Shown here in pieces: positions 1 through 8,505 of a DNA stretch of 19,505 nt; within the stretch, counting starts at the first letter, position 1, and every line of letters begins with the position of its first letter. The stretch comes from Clostridium sp. CAG:413. Lineage in GTDB: Bacteria > Bacillota > Clostridia > Oscillospirales > Acutalibacteraceae. Position numbers and translations under genes: made by a program. The stretch lies in NCBI GenBank assembly GCA_000431775.1, contig FR888231.1:1-19505 (forward strand). The letters are read 5' to 3'. Under the pieces are notes generated by a model, which had not been told where the DNA came from, searched no databases, and worked only from the letters and a program-made list of their open reading frames with translations.

Positions 1-2036
1 GCCGTTTCGGTGTAGAAGCCGTCGGCGTTGTGCAACTTGGCGGGGGTGATGGGGATGGTCACTGCATTATTCCCGTTCGCATTATACTGATAGGTCGCGG
101 TTTCCGTGCCAGGTGTACCCTGCTGAACATATTTGCCGGTTCCGTTGCTGGAGCAGATGTCTGCGCCGCCCTTGGTGGTGTAGATGGCACCGATAGCCGT
201 CAGGCTGCCGTTTACATCCACCTTGGCATCCTTCAGATCCGCATTGGTACGGGTATAGGCTTTGCCGGGAGCATAGGCAACAGACTTGAACTTACAAGGA
301 CCCCAGACAAAGTTATCGGAGTTCCATTCATCGCCGTCATAAACGTAGACATTCTTACCATTGGCGACCGTCAAGTCAGCACCCTCAGCAATATTGACCT
401 CAACGCCTGCCAGCAGAGCCGCCGTCTGATTGACAGTCAGTTTGCTGCCGTAGGTCAGGTTTATGGTCATATTATTTGTAAGCGGCAAAACATAGTTGCT
501 GGAGTTGACGCTCATGCCCGCCAGTTTCAGTTCCAATTTGTTGACCTCGGCCGTGCCGTTGACCGTATAGATAACTCTGTCCGTGCTGCCGTCATAGGCC
601 TTGGTAAGGCTTCCGGAAACAAGCTTGAACATGCCGTTTTCGCCAATAAACGGGATTGATGTGGGATTGATTTTTTTTATGGCATATACCGCAGTATAAA
701 CCGTCTCGCTTGCACCGGCATAAATCGTCAGCGGCACCTCCACGTTTTGAACCGCATATTGGTTAAACGGGAACACTTTATTACCCATTTCACTGGAGGC
801 ACTGCCGCCGCGGAAGTCCAGAACCTGATACCACTCGTAAACGGAGCCGCCGGACTCAACCGTAACGGCGCCGCTGCCGGAGATGAAGCCCCATGCATAC
901 AGGCTCGCACCGCTCTTCACTGTTATGGCACTGCCGGATTCCATTTTTATGATGCCGTGAGGGCCGACGATTTTTCCTTGTGCACCGCCCTGGGCCGCAT
1001 AGTACTGTCCGCCGACACTGATAGCCGCTCCGCTTGCAAGCGTAATAGAACTGCCTTCTGCCATGGTCAACGTTCGGAAAGGCTTGGCTGCCGCTGTGGA
1101 TCTAGTGGCTGTCGGAGTCGCGGTATAGCAGGTCTTGGCCTCATCAAAGGGAATCAGCAGCGTAATGCCCGACGGAATGGTATAGTTTCCGCTTATTGAG
1201 CCGTCTTCAACTAACGTAACTAATTTTTTACCATTCTTGTGTGCATAATCTACAGCCTTTTCAAGATCGATAAAAGATTTGCCGTCAACATCAAACGTCG
1301 GTGTCGTCAAAGGAACAAACTTAGCAATAATTGTCTTGTCTGCATCGATATTAAGGCTGGTTTGTAAATCTGTAGACAATAATTTATCTTCGGTTACGCT
1401 GTACCAGCCGTAAAACTTGTACCCGCTTGCAGGAGTTGCAACAAGCGCATATGCCTGCGTTGAGCTTTGGGTTTTCGAAAACTTTTCCGTAACCTTTTTG
1501 CCGTCAACTGTATAACTGCCGCTTTCGGCAGGCAGGAAAGTCGTAGTTGCAGTCACATCGGACACCAACTTCACATTGGTCATGGTAATCATGGTGTCGG
1601 CGTCGGTGCTGCCGGACGTAATCTCGACCTCGACTGTTCCTCCGGCTTCAAGTTCTATTCTGGAGCTGCCGTTTGCTGTGACCGTGGTATAGTTCACCAA
1701 GATCGTACCGCCGCTTACCACGACGGTATAGTCAAAGGACAACGTAGCCTTTGTGGCCTTCTTGTTGGTAATCGTCAGAGTAGAACGATAGTTGCTACTG
1801 CTGTTGCAACCTGCCCCTGGCGTAGACCGAACCTTGCCGATGACACCGGTAGCGGTTGCGCTCCACGCATTGTCCGCATCACCTTTGAAGCTCAAGCCGA
1901 TATTTTCATCGCTTAGTCCGGCAACCGTGCCGGACATTGCCGCAGCAGTCGGCAGCGTGACGGACGGCAGAAAAGCCATTATTGTGAGAGCTACAAGGAG
2001 CAGCGCCACAAATCTTTCGGTAATTCTTCCTTTCAT
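1..2036 (-). CDS. Large secreted repeat-containing surface protein, last gene of the visible operon (3' end cut by window)
   Basis: The minus frame is open from an ATG at 2036-2034 to the left edge, giving 678 codons without a stop. The N-terminus has a basic start (MKGRITER), a hydrophobic core and an A-rich end (LPTAAA), which is a Sec signal peptide. There is no lipobox cysteine after it, so it is not an obvious lipoprotein. Around 1300-1550 the text resembles an InlB/Flg_new-type repeat (SGYKFYGWY, then a strand ending in KTIIAKF). Later parts are rich in G-A-S-V-T stretches such as GSSITLASGAAISV and SGASLYAWG, as in beta-helical bacterial surface proteins. The start overlaps the stop of the upstream Lgt-like gene as ATGA, which suggests coupled translation. 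The role is unknown; it could be wall-associated or polysaccharide-binding. The C-terminus, where an anchor would lie, is outside the window. Confidence 0.85.
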   Translation of the reverse strand, partial: MKGRITERFVALLLVALTIMAFLPSVTLPTAAAMSGTVAGLSDENIGLSFKGDADNAWSATATGVIGKVRSTPGAGCNSSSNYRSTLTITNKKATKATLSFDYTVVVSGGTILVNYTTVTANGSSRIELEAGGTVEVEITSGSTDADTMITMTNVKLVSDVTATTTFLPAESGSYTVDGKKVTEKFSKTQSSTQAYALVATPASGYKFYGWYSVTEDKLLSTDLQTSLNIDADKTIIAKFVPLTTPTFDVDGKSFIDLEKAVDYAHKNGKKLVTLVEDGSISGNYTIPSGITLLIPFDEAKTCYTATPTATRSTAAAKPFRTLTMAEGSSITLASGAAISVGGQYYAAQGGAQGKIVGPHGIIKMESGSAITVKSGASLYAWGFISGSGAVTVESGGSVYEWYQVLDFRGGSASSEMGNKVFPFNQYAVQNVEVPLTIYAGASETVYTAVYAIKKINPTSIPFIGENGMFKLVSGSLTKAYDGSTDRVIYTVNGTAEVNKLELKLAGMSVNSSNYVLPLTNNMTINLTYGSKLTVNQTAALLAGVEVNIAEGADLTVANGKNVYVYDGDEWNSDNFVWGPCKFKSVAYAPGKAYTRTNADLKDAKVDVNGSLTAIGAIYTTKGGADICSSNGTGKYVQQGTPGTETATYQYNANGNNAVTIPITPAKLHNADGFYTET

Positions 2037-2767
2037 TTCTTTATCTTCTTCCTTTCGTTTTTATACTTCTTGTCCTTTATATTCAATTCGACATAAATAC
2101 TTATGCCGATTATTAAGGATAAGGTTGCCCACATATGCGACAAATGGAAAAGAGTGTCCGTTTGCGCTTGGCGGAAAAACTCGATGATAAAACGGAATAT
2201 TCCGTAGCTCATCATATAAACGGGGTAGGCCTTTCCGCCCGTTTTGCCTTTTACTATGCGCGGGCAGATAATCGCAAGCAAAACGACATAAAAAATCAGT
2301 TCCGCCTCCCTCGTCGGGAATCGCGTTCCGTCAAGACCCGGAATCGGAAGTCCGAGGCAACATCCGGAAATAACGCAGTTTACTCGCGCGCACATGACAG
2401 TGAAAATCATACATGGAGTAAAAACGTCGAATACTTCACGCATCGGGCGCTTCGAGATTTTTGCGCCCAGCCAGTATGCCAACGGCATGAAAAACACTCC
2501 GCCGAACAGACTCATATTGCCAAAAGTCTCTTTATTGAACCCGTTCTCGAGAAAGGCAAACGCCGTTACCGTGAACACTCCGTAGATCGTGTGAAATATC
2601 GCGAGCGGTATTGCCGCATACCATGCCATTTTAAGTCGCTTTCGCAGAACAATAAGCCATACCGAGGTGAATGCCGTACCTGCTGCCAGCAAAAGCATCA
2701 ATGGTATTCTATCCTGCACCGTTATCACCGCCTTCTGCATAATCATAAGTTTCGGAATCATTGACAT
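2033..2767 (-). CDS. Divergent Lgt-like (prolipoprotein diacylglyceryl transferase superfamily) membrane protein
   Basis: This is a polytopic protein of 244 aa with several hydrophobic segments (about 22-42, 50-72, 86-102, 116-135, 155-170, 208-226). Lgt-like landmarks appear in family order: FGG (88-90) where Lgt has HGG, RVNCVISGCCLG (128-139) in the position of the Lgt R-x-GN-F-N-G signature, RFPTREAEL (149-157) for HPTQLYE, and YGIFRFIIEFFR (188-199). Canonical Lgt moves diacylglycerol from phosphatidylglycerol onto the lipobox cysteine. Here the key His/Asn positions are changed and a GCC motif is present, so this is better called an Lgt paralogue than housekeeping Lgt. The start overlaps the upstream acetyltransferase. 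ATG 2767 is the longest reading, while the in-frame ATG at 2761 forms an ATGA overlap with that stop and is equally plausible. Its location in a capsule operon, coupled to a surface protein, suggests lipid modification of a cell-surface product. That is inference. Confidence 0.8.
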   Translation of the reverse strand: MSMIPKLMIMQKAVITVQDRIPLMLLLAAGTAFTSVWLIVLRKRLKMAWYAAIPLAIFHTIYGVFTVTAFAFLENGFNKETFGNMSLFGGVFFMPLAYWLGAKISKRPMREVFDVFTPCMIFTVMCARVNCVISGCCLGLPIPGLDGTRFPTREAELIFYVVLLAIICPRIVKGKTGGKAYPVYMMSYGIFRFIIEFFRQAQTDTLFHLSHMWATLSLIIGISIYVELNIKDKKYKNERKKIKK

Positions 2768-3300
2768 TGACTGTTTTCATGCTTTGTAAGTTGCTCTTCG
2801 GAGAAGCGCTCTTTTATGAAATGCGCCGGAACTCCGCCCACGACAGTATAAGGTGCCACATCCTTCGTCACAACGCTGCCGGCCGCGATAATGGCATCTT
2901 CTCCGATATGCACGCCTTTCAAAATAATCGTTCCTGCGCCAATCCACGCGCCTTTCCCGATTACCACATCCTGATCATCTTCCTCTGTCTTGTCTGCGTC
3001 TTTCAGCTCTATAATATGCTTTCCAATAACATCTTTGCGATGGTCGCCTGTAATAATCGTAACATCCGGACCAAACAAAACGTAATCCTCAATGTAAATT
3101 TGAGCCCTTGTTGTCCAGAAGCGTGCATTTACTCCGATAGAAACGTGATTTCCGACATGAATGTTAGTTAATGGAAAAAAATCTCCGCCCAGTTCAATAT
3201 GCGACTCCTTACCGCACTCAGCAAACGAACGCTTGATATCCGGTTCTACAATCGTGCGATAAAAGAGCGCCTTCAGCTTACGGGTAGCCCGGTATATCAT
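2758..3300 (-). CDS. Left-handed beta-helix O-acetyltransferase (hexapeptide repeat family)
   Basis: The protein has 180 aa. Hexapeptide-type repeats run from about 45 to 160 (IHVGNHVSIG, WIGAGTIILKGVHIGEDAIIAAGSVV, split here as IGAGTIILKGV and IGEDAIIAAGS), ending with the family signature VVGGVPAHFIK. The DHR at 86-88 gives the expected catalytic histidine of maltose/galactoside acetyltransferase-like enzymes, which transfer acetyl from acetyl-CoA to a sugar hydroxyl as trimers. A short extra loop (DADKTEEDDQD, 101-111) interrupts the coil, as in many WbbJ-type proteins. The ATG is preceded by AAAGGAG at about 10 bases. It lies 15 bases after licD and overlaps the next gene. A role in decorating the polysaccharide repeat unit is inferred from context. 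Confidence 0.9.
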   Translation of the reverse strand: MIYRATRKLKALFYRTIVEPDIKRSFAECGKESHIELGGDFFPLTNIHVGNHVSIGVNARFWTTRAQIYIEDYVLFGPDVTIITGDHRKDVIGKHIIELKDADKTEEDDQDVVIGKGAWIGAGTIILKGVHIGEDAIIAAGSVVTKDVAPYTVVGGVPAHFIKERFSEEQLTKHENSQCQ

Positions 3301-3315
3301 AATTTATCTGCTCCT

Positions 3316-4155
3316 TTACTGTTGGCATATATAATCTGTAAACGGTCGACACAGATCACATTTTACATAATAGTGATGTCCCTTCTGTTCCTTCTCAGGT
3401 ATTTCTCCGCGCCAATCGCCATATTTTTGTGTCAGATATTCGTCATATTGCATCGGAACGCGAATCTCCACACCCTCAAAATTCATCATAACCCCATCGC
3501 CATATTGTTCTTTGGGTGCATATTCAAGAGGTGAGGTCGAGTTAGCATGATTACACCAGATGCTACTCGTATCTGGTGAAAATGAGGAAACATATTTATC
3601 AAACGCTTCCACTTCCGAAGCGGTATTACGCTTATATCCAAACAGGCGAAAAAGCAACCAATACCAATTCGTTTGCACCATAATGATATTCTGCGGTGAT
3701 AGACGGTTATAATTCAATCTGACGCGTCGCGCCGCTTCAAAGGACGCTCGCTTGCGTCGAAATGTTTGATGTTCCTTCTCGGTGTTCCACTTTCCGTCCA
3801 GCGGAAATATATCTATAAACACACCATGATTAATATTCAGGCGTTCTGTCATAATCTCTATATATGTAGTTCTGCTGTCGCGCAGCTTACTCCCAAGAAG
3901 ATAATATTCAGGCTCTGAATGATAATTTTGTAAAAAACACCATTCCGGAAGCATCTTTGGAGCCTCTCTGCAGAAGACCTCATAATCTTTTCTCGGAAGT
4001 GCAACATCAATATCATCATCCCACGGAATAAAGCCACCATATTTAACTGCGCCGAGAGCACTGCCGCAAACAAGATAATAAGTTAATTTAAACTGTTCAC
4101 ATACCAATAAGAATTGTTTTAAAAGCTCCAACTCGGTTTCTTGCAGCTCAGTCAA
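3316..4155 (-). CDS. licD: LicD family phosphotransferase (TTG start)
   Basis: The protein has 279 aa. The N-terminal hallmark of LicD is complete: GSALGAVKYGGFIPWDDDID (31-50) with the metal-binding DDDID cluster, followed by GVFIDIFPLDG (about 110-120). LicD proteins transfer phosphocholine, or in related enzymes other phospho-alcohols such as ribitol or glycerol phosphate, onto cell-surface glycans. The sequence alone does not say which. No licA/licB/licC choline uptake and activation genes are in the window. I chose the TTG at 4155-4153 because AGGTGA stands 6 bases upstream and the frame reaches the conserved LicD N-terminal helix. It starts 18 bases after the stop of the preceding GT2. 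It is likely a decorating enzyme for the polymer. Confidence 0.92.
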   Translation of the reverse strand: MTELQETELELLKQFLLVCEQFKLTYYLVCGSALGAVKYGGFIPWDDDIDVALPRKDYEVFCREAPKMLPEWCFLQNYHSEPEYYLLGSKLRDSRTTYIEIMTERLNINHGVFIDIFPLDGKWNTEKEHQTFRRKRASFEAARRVRLNYNRLSPQNIIMVQTNWYWLLFRLFGYKRNTASEVEAFDKYVSSFSPDTSSIWCNHANSTSPLEYAPKEQYGDGVMMNFEGVEIRVPMQYDEYLTQKYGDWRGEIPEKEQKGHHYYVKCDLCRPFTDYICQQ

Positions 4156-4173
4156 TGGGAATCACCTCGTTTT

Positions 4174-5148
4174 CTACTTCTTCTTTCCGAATCTCAGCAA
4201 TCTGAAAAGCACATATATTGCAATCATGTTCTCAGATTGCAAGGCAAAATGCAAAACTCTTCGTTTATAACCTGATGGCTTTTCCGAAGCAACGGCGGCA
4301 CGGTATAGCGCCGTCCGACAAAATTCACGCCACCACTTTTTGAATTCCGCATAGTTTCTGTCGATGATAAACGGATTGGCAATAATGATAATACTCGCGT
4401 CAAAAGCCCATCGGGATAATGTCCTGTCTGCGATTGGCAAGGAAAAACGCCCCTTTTCAGACATGACCCCGAAGGTCTTTTCGTATGGATGTGTGTAATC
4501 CCTTGAGGATAACATGGCCGATCCCGGTGCAATGGTGTAATGGTAACTGGCATCCTTACTGAAGCGAATCGACCGACAATGGTGCAGATACTCAAAAACA
4601 AACAGCATATCTTCGCCGATAGACAGCTCCTGCAGAAATCCAATATGTTCTTCGCGAATCGTCTGTAAAGAATACAGCTTGTTCCAGACAGAAAAAGCAA
4701 TTCCATATCTGAGCTGTCCGCAAAAATATGAATCGACCCAGTCACCATCCAACGTATAGGCTTCAGGCATGGGACTTAGCGCAGAGCCGTCGCGGTCACT
4801 GCGGACGACATCGATCACGGGGAGTACGCCGGGACTGTACAGCGCATACAGTATCTCAAGATAATTTGCCGATACCGTATCATCACTATCAATAAAACAA
4901 AGCAATTGCCCTGAAGCGGCTGATATTCCCGTATTCCGTGCAGAACTGACCCCTGCATTTTCCTGACGAATCAAACGAATACGAGCATCTTGAGTGGCTT
5001 TTGCTACCACGATTTCTGCCGTTTCATCTGTGGATCCGTCATCAATAATCAGCAATTCAAAATCCGGGTAGGTCTGCCGCAAAACCGAGTCTATACATCT
5101 TTCAATCACACCCGCAGCATTATAAGCCGGTACAACAATACTAATCAC
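4174..5148 (-). CDS. Glycosyltransferase family 2 (GT-A fold), capsule type (GTG start)
   Basis: The protein has 324 aa. The GT2 catalytic domain occupies about residues 1-210: SIVVPAYNAAGVIERCIDSV at the nucleotide-binding strand, IIDDGSTD (34-41), ENAGVSSARNTG, then FIDSDD (85-90) as the metal-binding DxD, and an acceptor-side SIGEDMLF around 177-184 supplying the catalytic-base acidic pair. This is the CpsI/EpsJ-like architecture that adds one sugar to a lipid-linked repeat unit on the cytosolic face of the membrane. The C-terminal 100 residues are basic and weakly hydrophobic, probably membrane-associating. The GTG start is well supported by AAAGGAGG five bases upstream. Donor and acceptor cannot be told from the sequence. 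Confidence 0.93.
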   Translation of the reverse strand: MISIVVPAYNAAGVIERCIDSVLRQTYPDFELLIIDDGSTDETAEIVVAKATQDARIRLIRQENAGVSSARNTGISAASGQLLCFIDSDDTVSANYLEILYALYSPGVLPVIDVVRSDRDGSALSPMPEAYTLDGDWVDSYFCGQLRYGIAFSVWNKLYSLQTIREEHIGFLQELSIGEDMLFVFEYLHHCRSIRFSKDASYHYTIAPGSAMLSSRDYTHPYEKTFGVMSEKGRFSLPIADRTLSRWAFDASIIIIANPFIIDRNYAEFKKWWREFCRTALYRAAVASEKPSGYKRRVLHFALQSENMIAIYVLFRLLRFGKKK

Positions 5149-5182
5149 GGCAGCCTCCTTTCATTGCCTATGGCAGCAACAG

Positions 5183-6163
5183 TTAAAACAATTTCGAGAC
5201 AAATGGGATTTTCCTAAGCAAATATGTAATGACAAAGGAAAGTGTAAATGTACAAATTGCCAGTAAAGGAATCTTCACATATGGCATATAGGAAACAAAA
5301 TCTATCTTCAGCACTTTCAGAGCAACGTTTATAATCAAAGGGTGGAGTAAATATATGCCCCATGAACATTTAGCAAGTGTAAGCAATAATTTGCTTGGCT
5401 GAATTTTCATGTGTTCAAATATCAAAAAGACAGCTAAAGACACAATGCACACCGCAAGCAAATCAATTGATTCCGCAATTTTTCCGTTATAATGAACACC
5501 TAGATACACTACGGATATCAGGCCAGCAATAAAAATAACTATTATTTCCCGTTTCCGAATCCCGTACTTAGCAATCAGCCCTCCAAAGCATACATAGAAC
5601 AAATAACCGCCGAATGGAAGCTCTACACCAATTGGAATCCATTTTTGAAATACGGGGAATAGAATGTTAAACGCGAATAATATCGCAGTTAATATAAAAG
5701 AATCCTTTCTCTCTAGCTTGATAAAACCGTGAACGACCGGCATCACAAGATAGATACCTATAATGGCGTATACAAACCACATATGCTCCCAGAGTTTCCC
5801 TGCAATCACATTTTTGAATGCAGCAAAAGCAACAAGACCGTTAACCATACCGGTAGAGTAAATCTCCTCCAGTAGTGCATAGAAAAATCCAACCGTAAAG
5901 AGCACAATTACAAATTTACGTATATGAAAAAAACAGTATTTGTAATTACACTCCGGTTTTAAAAGTAGACAATAGCCCGTGATAATGAAAAACGCAGGAA
6001 CAGCCCACAAAGTCAGAGAATGAACAACCGTCAATATCCGTTCTGTTAAGAGCGGAATAGGTGAGGATACATTACCCATTGGAGCGGTCACAGAGTGAAG
6101 TATGACAATAGCAGCTGCAGACACCACCCGCAATAAATCTATGTTTGCCTTTCTATCAACCAT
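5183..6163 (-). CDS. Acyltransferase 3 family membrane protein (OafA-like)
   Basis: The protein has 326 aa with about ten hydrophobic segments. The family-defining N-terminus NIDLLRVVSAAAIVILHS (8-24) carries the conserved Arg and the His essential for acyl transfer. A second landmark, HMWFVYAIIGIYLVMPVVH, matches the usual W-F-Y segment after helix three or four. The length fits a stand-alone acyltransferase-3 domain without a periplasmic SGNH extension. Such proteins O-acetylate, or otherwise acylate, extracellular polysaccharides from the membrane. ATG start with GAGGGTGA upstream; it begins 9 bases after the stop of the GT4 gene and is followed by a 34-base gap before the next GT2. The region is AT-rich, as is usual for serotype-specific capsule genes. 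Confidence 0.92.
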   Translation of the reverse strand: MVDRKANIDLLRVVSAAAIVILHSVTAPMGNVSSPIPLLTERILTVVHSLTLWAVPAFFIITGYCLLLKPECNYKYCFFHIRKFVIVLFTVGFFYALLEEIYSTGMVNGLVAFAAFKNVIAGKLWEHMWFVYAIIGIYLVMPVVHGFIKLERKDSFILTAILFAFNILFPVFQKWIPIGVELPFGGYLFYVCFGGLIAKYGIRKREIIVIFIAGLISVVYLGVHYNGKIAESIDLLAVCIVSLAVFLIFEHMKIQPSKLLLTLAKCSWGIYLLHPLIINVALKVLKIDFVSYMPYVKIPLLAICTFTLSFVITYLLRKIPFVSKLF

Positions 6164-6172
6164 CGCTCACCC

Positions 6173-7258
6173 TCACAATTTCAATAAATACGAATAGACA
6201 GACTCAAGCTGCTTGTCTACTTGTTCGCCACTGAATTTTCGATAATCTGTTTTGCATATGTTTTTTTCTAATGCAATGTATGTTGATATACAGCACATTT
6301 CCTTGATGCCATCGACGATTGCCTTAGCCGAGTACGGCTTGATCATCAACCCATTCTTTCCGTTTTCGATTATTTCGCTGTTTCCGCCGACATCCGTTAC
6401 AAGACATGGCAGCTTTGCCGCACAGGCCTCCAAAATAGAAATGGAGAGATTTTCATGCAAGGAGGGAGAAAGAAAGAAATCTGAAGCGTTCAGGTATTTT
6501 TGAATCTGTTCCTGCTGCCAAGCGAAAATCACCCGCTTTGCATGCTGCAATGCAGCACACTCAGACTGCATCTCCTGCAGATAATCGCCGTTTCCTACAA
6601 TCAACAGGCAAAGCTCCGGCGGCCAACACGCATCCATCTGCTTTAACGCATCGACTAAGTAAGACAACCCCTTTTCCTTCGTGATCCTGCCGACATAGAT
6701 GCCGATTCTTGCATTTTCCGGAAGGTTCAGTTCCTTGCGTAATGCGCGCTTTTCCTCAGCACTGCAATCGGGGTATTGTGGCATGCGGTTATACACAAAC
6801 GGAAGCATTTTCTTTCTATATCGCCGAAACACGTCTCGCTGTGCCGCACGCTCATAGACGCAGGAAATGCCATCCGATAAGCCAAAGATCATAGGTTCCA
6901 CCACATATCTGCATACCCAGCGCTTTATCGGCGAGTAGTACACCAAATCGCTGAACATACCATGAACGGTCACAAGGATCTTCCCACTGCCGGAAAGCTT
7001 TGCGCCGAGAACAGCATTCAAGCTTTCCATTCCCGCTCCACGGATGTGGACGATATCCGGATCCGCTTTGCCAATTGCTCGACGATAAAATCTGATATCC
7101 GAAAGACTGAGTCCGCAATGGCAGTTGTTCAACACCACCGGGATAAACTCATATTCGTCCAATAAATTTTTTCGGTTATTCAATGCTTCGTATTCTGTTT
7201 TCAAACCACCGTTATTTGCGGCGTTTACATACTGCTGAACAACTCGAATTTTTCGCAT
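6173..7258 (-). CDS. Glycosyltransferase family 4 (GT-B fold)
   Basis: I place the start at the internal ATG 7258-7256 (361 aa), one base after the stop of the upstream gene and 6 bases after AAGAGG. A longer in-frame reading from a TTG at 7381 would overlap the upstream gene by about 120 bases and adds a non-conserved basic segment. The GT4 signs are VNAANNGGLKTEYEAL (11-26) at the donor/acceptor cleft, RIGIYVGRITKEKGLSYLVD (184-203) opening the C-terminal Rossmann domain, and the EX7E motif HENLSISILEACA (E269/E277) followed by LVTDVGGNSEIIENG. These retaining enzymes use nucleotide sugars to extend the lipid-linked oligosaccharide. Specificity is unknown. Confidence 0.93.
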   Translation of the reverse strand: MRKIRVVQQYVNAANNGGLKTEYEALNNRKNLLDEYEFIPVVLNNCHCGLSLSDIRFYRRAIGKADPDIVHIRGAGMESLNAVLGAKLSGSGKILVTVHGMFSDLVYYSPIKRWVCRYVVEPMIFGLSDGISCVYERAAQRDVFRRYRKKMLPFVYNRMPQYPDCSAEEKRALRKELNLPENARIGIYVGRITKEKGLSYLVDALKQMDACWPPELCLLIVGNGDYLQEMQSECAALQHAKRVIFAWQQEQIQKYLNASDFFLSPSLHENLSISILEACAAKLPCLVTDVGGNSEIIENGKNGLMIKPYSAKAIVDGIKEMCCISTYIALEKNICKTDYRKFSGEQVDKQLESVYSYLLKL

Positions 7259-7259
7259 A

Positions 7260-8480
7260 TCAAACCTCTTGGTCAAAGTTGACTTCAATAATCTTTCTAA
7301 CAATTTCGGAAGCCAGAAGATTTTTCGATGTGTACTCAAGAAACTGCATATGCCGTTTTCTAACTTCTTCCTCCGGTGCAATAACAGCTTTCTTTAAAGC
7401 ATCAAAAATTGCAGATACGGGGTCTTTATCACGGTCGGCAACATATATAAAATCCCGATAACAGTCAGGCATGCCATCCAAGATAAAAGCAACCGTCGGT
7501 TTTCCGCTCAAAAGATACTCTATGTCCTTTGATGGAAAAGAATATTTCGTATATTCTTCATTATTCGGACGCGGATTAACTAACACCGTCGCAGAATTAA
7601 TATACCTCTGAACTTCATCGGGAGATAACTGTCCTGTGAATGTGATTCTATGGTCCTCTTTTGCGCATTTTTTTACATATTCTGCGGCATCTCCGGTTCC
7701 GCATATAACAAGGCGATAGTTCGTATTTTTAAATTTTGAAAATGCATCCAACAAAAGCTTGATACCGAATTTAAAATACACTTTTCCGGCATACACAATA
7801 TTGACAGTTTCTTTCTGCTTATCGCAACTATTTTCTTGAGGCAGAGACTCAACAATGCCCTCTGAAACAATATAAGGTCTGTCGTTTAAATGCAAAATGT
7901 GCGCCATAGCATCCGTCAGTACAACAGAAGTATCCACGCTATCCATTTCTTTCTCAATGGACTTAACATCAAGCTTTTTAAAAAAGTCGTACAGCACACC
8001 TCGTTTTTGCTCCAAATTCATATATTGAGGCAAATCCGGTATTATACAGCAGACTTGTATCTCTTGATTCAATTTTTTTGCATAAACAGCAGCTGCCAAA
8101 AAAGGATAATGAGCGCTGTATACAGCAATGAGCTTTTTTCCGCTTTCTCGTAACGCAAAATCACGAACTGCTTTCTTTAATGCACAAGTTCTGGATATAT
8201 TGCTGATTCCCCATATGTTGTTGAAATGAACATATTTACAAAGGCTCTGTGCCTTTGTAAAACCGTGAAAATGAAGAGTACGACTTTGATTCGGATAATG
8301 TCCTATAAACGGTGCGGAAATAACTTCAGTAGGTGCCGCATGGCGAAAAGCTTCGATAAATTTAAGCTGAATTTGATTTGCAGAAAATTCTACACTTTTT
8401 TTAGACTGTTCGATAACCTCTTTCTCGTTTACTTTTGAAAAAGCACCGCATATAAACATTATTTTTATATTTTCACACAT
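7260..8480 (-). CDS. Glycosyltransferase family 4-like (GT-B fold)
   Basis: The protein has 406 aa. The C-terminal half is a typical GT4 domain: NIVYAGKVYFKFGIKLLLDA (about 227-246), YRLVICGTGDAAEYV (255-269), ITFTGQLSPDEVQRYI (279-294), and the donor-site region TKYSFPSKDIEYLLSGKPTV (311-330), where SFPSK-x-x-EY stands for the EX7E area. The N-terminal half has the weaker Rossmann fold expected of the acceptor domain (YSAHYPFLAAAVYAKKL near 121). The ATG is preceded by GGAG 7 bases upstream. It follows the TuaG-like GT2 by 25 bases and is nearly fused with the next GT4, separated by a single base. This is one of the most AT-rich genes in the window. Sugar specificity cannot be judged. Confidence 0.9.
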   Translation of the reverse strand: MCENIKIMFICGAFSKVNEKEVIEQSKKSVEFSANQIQLKFIEAFRHAAPTEVISAPFIGHYPNQSRTLHFHGFTKAQSLCKYVHFNNIWGISNISRTCALKKAVRDFALRESGKKLIAVYSAHYPFLAAAVYAKKLNQEIQVCCIIPDLPQYMNLEQKRGVLYDFFKKLDVKSIEKEMDSVDTSVVLTDAMAHILHLNDRPYIVSEGIVESLPQENSCDKQKETVNIVYAGKVYFKFGIKLLLDAFSKFKNTNYRLVICGTGDAAEYVKKCAKEDHRITFTGQLSPDEVQRYINSATVLVNPRPNNEEYTKYSFPSKDIEYLLSGKPTVAFILDGMPDCYRDFIYVADRDKDPVSAIFDALKKAVIAPEEEVRKRHMQFLEYTSKNLLASEIVRKIIEVNFDQEV

Positions 8481-8505
8481 ACTTATTCTCCGATCATCAG
8501 ACGAA

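Noticed and set aside
30..2764. Several plus-strand frames of 130-210 codons opposite the first two genes
   Set aside because: Their products are low-complexity shadows without domain signs; the minus-strand frames give coherent proteins with overlapping start/stop codons.
7259..7381. Longer N-terminus of the GT4 protein from a TTG at 7381
   Set aside because: It would overlap the upstream gene by about 120 bases, and the internal ATG at 7258 has a good ribosome site and begins the normal GT4 fold.
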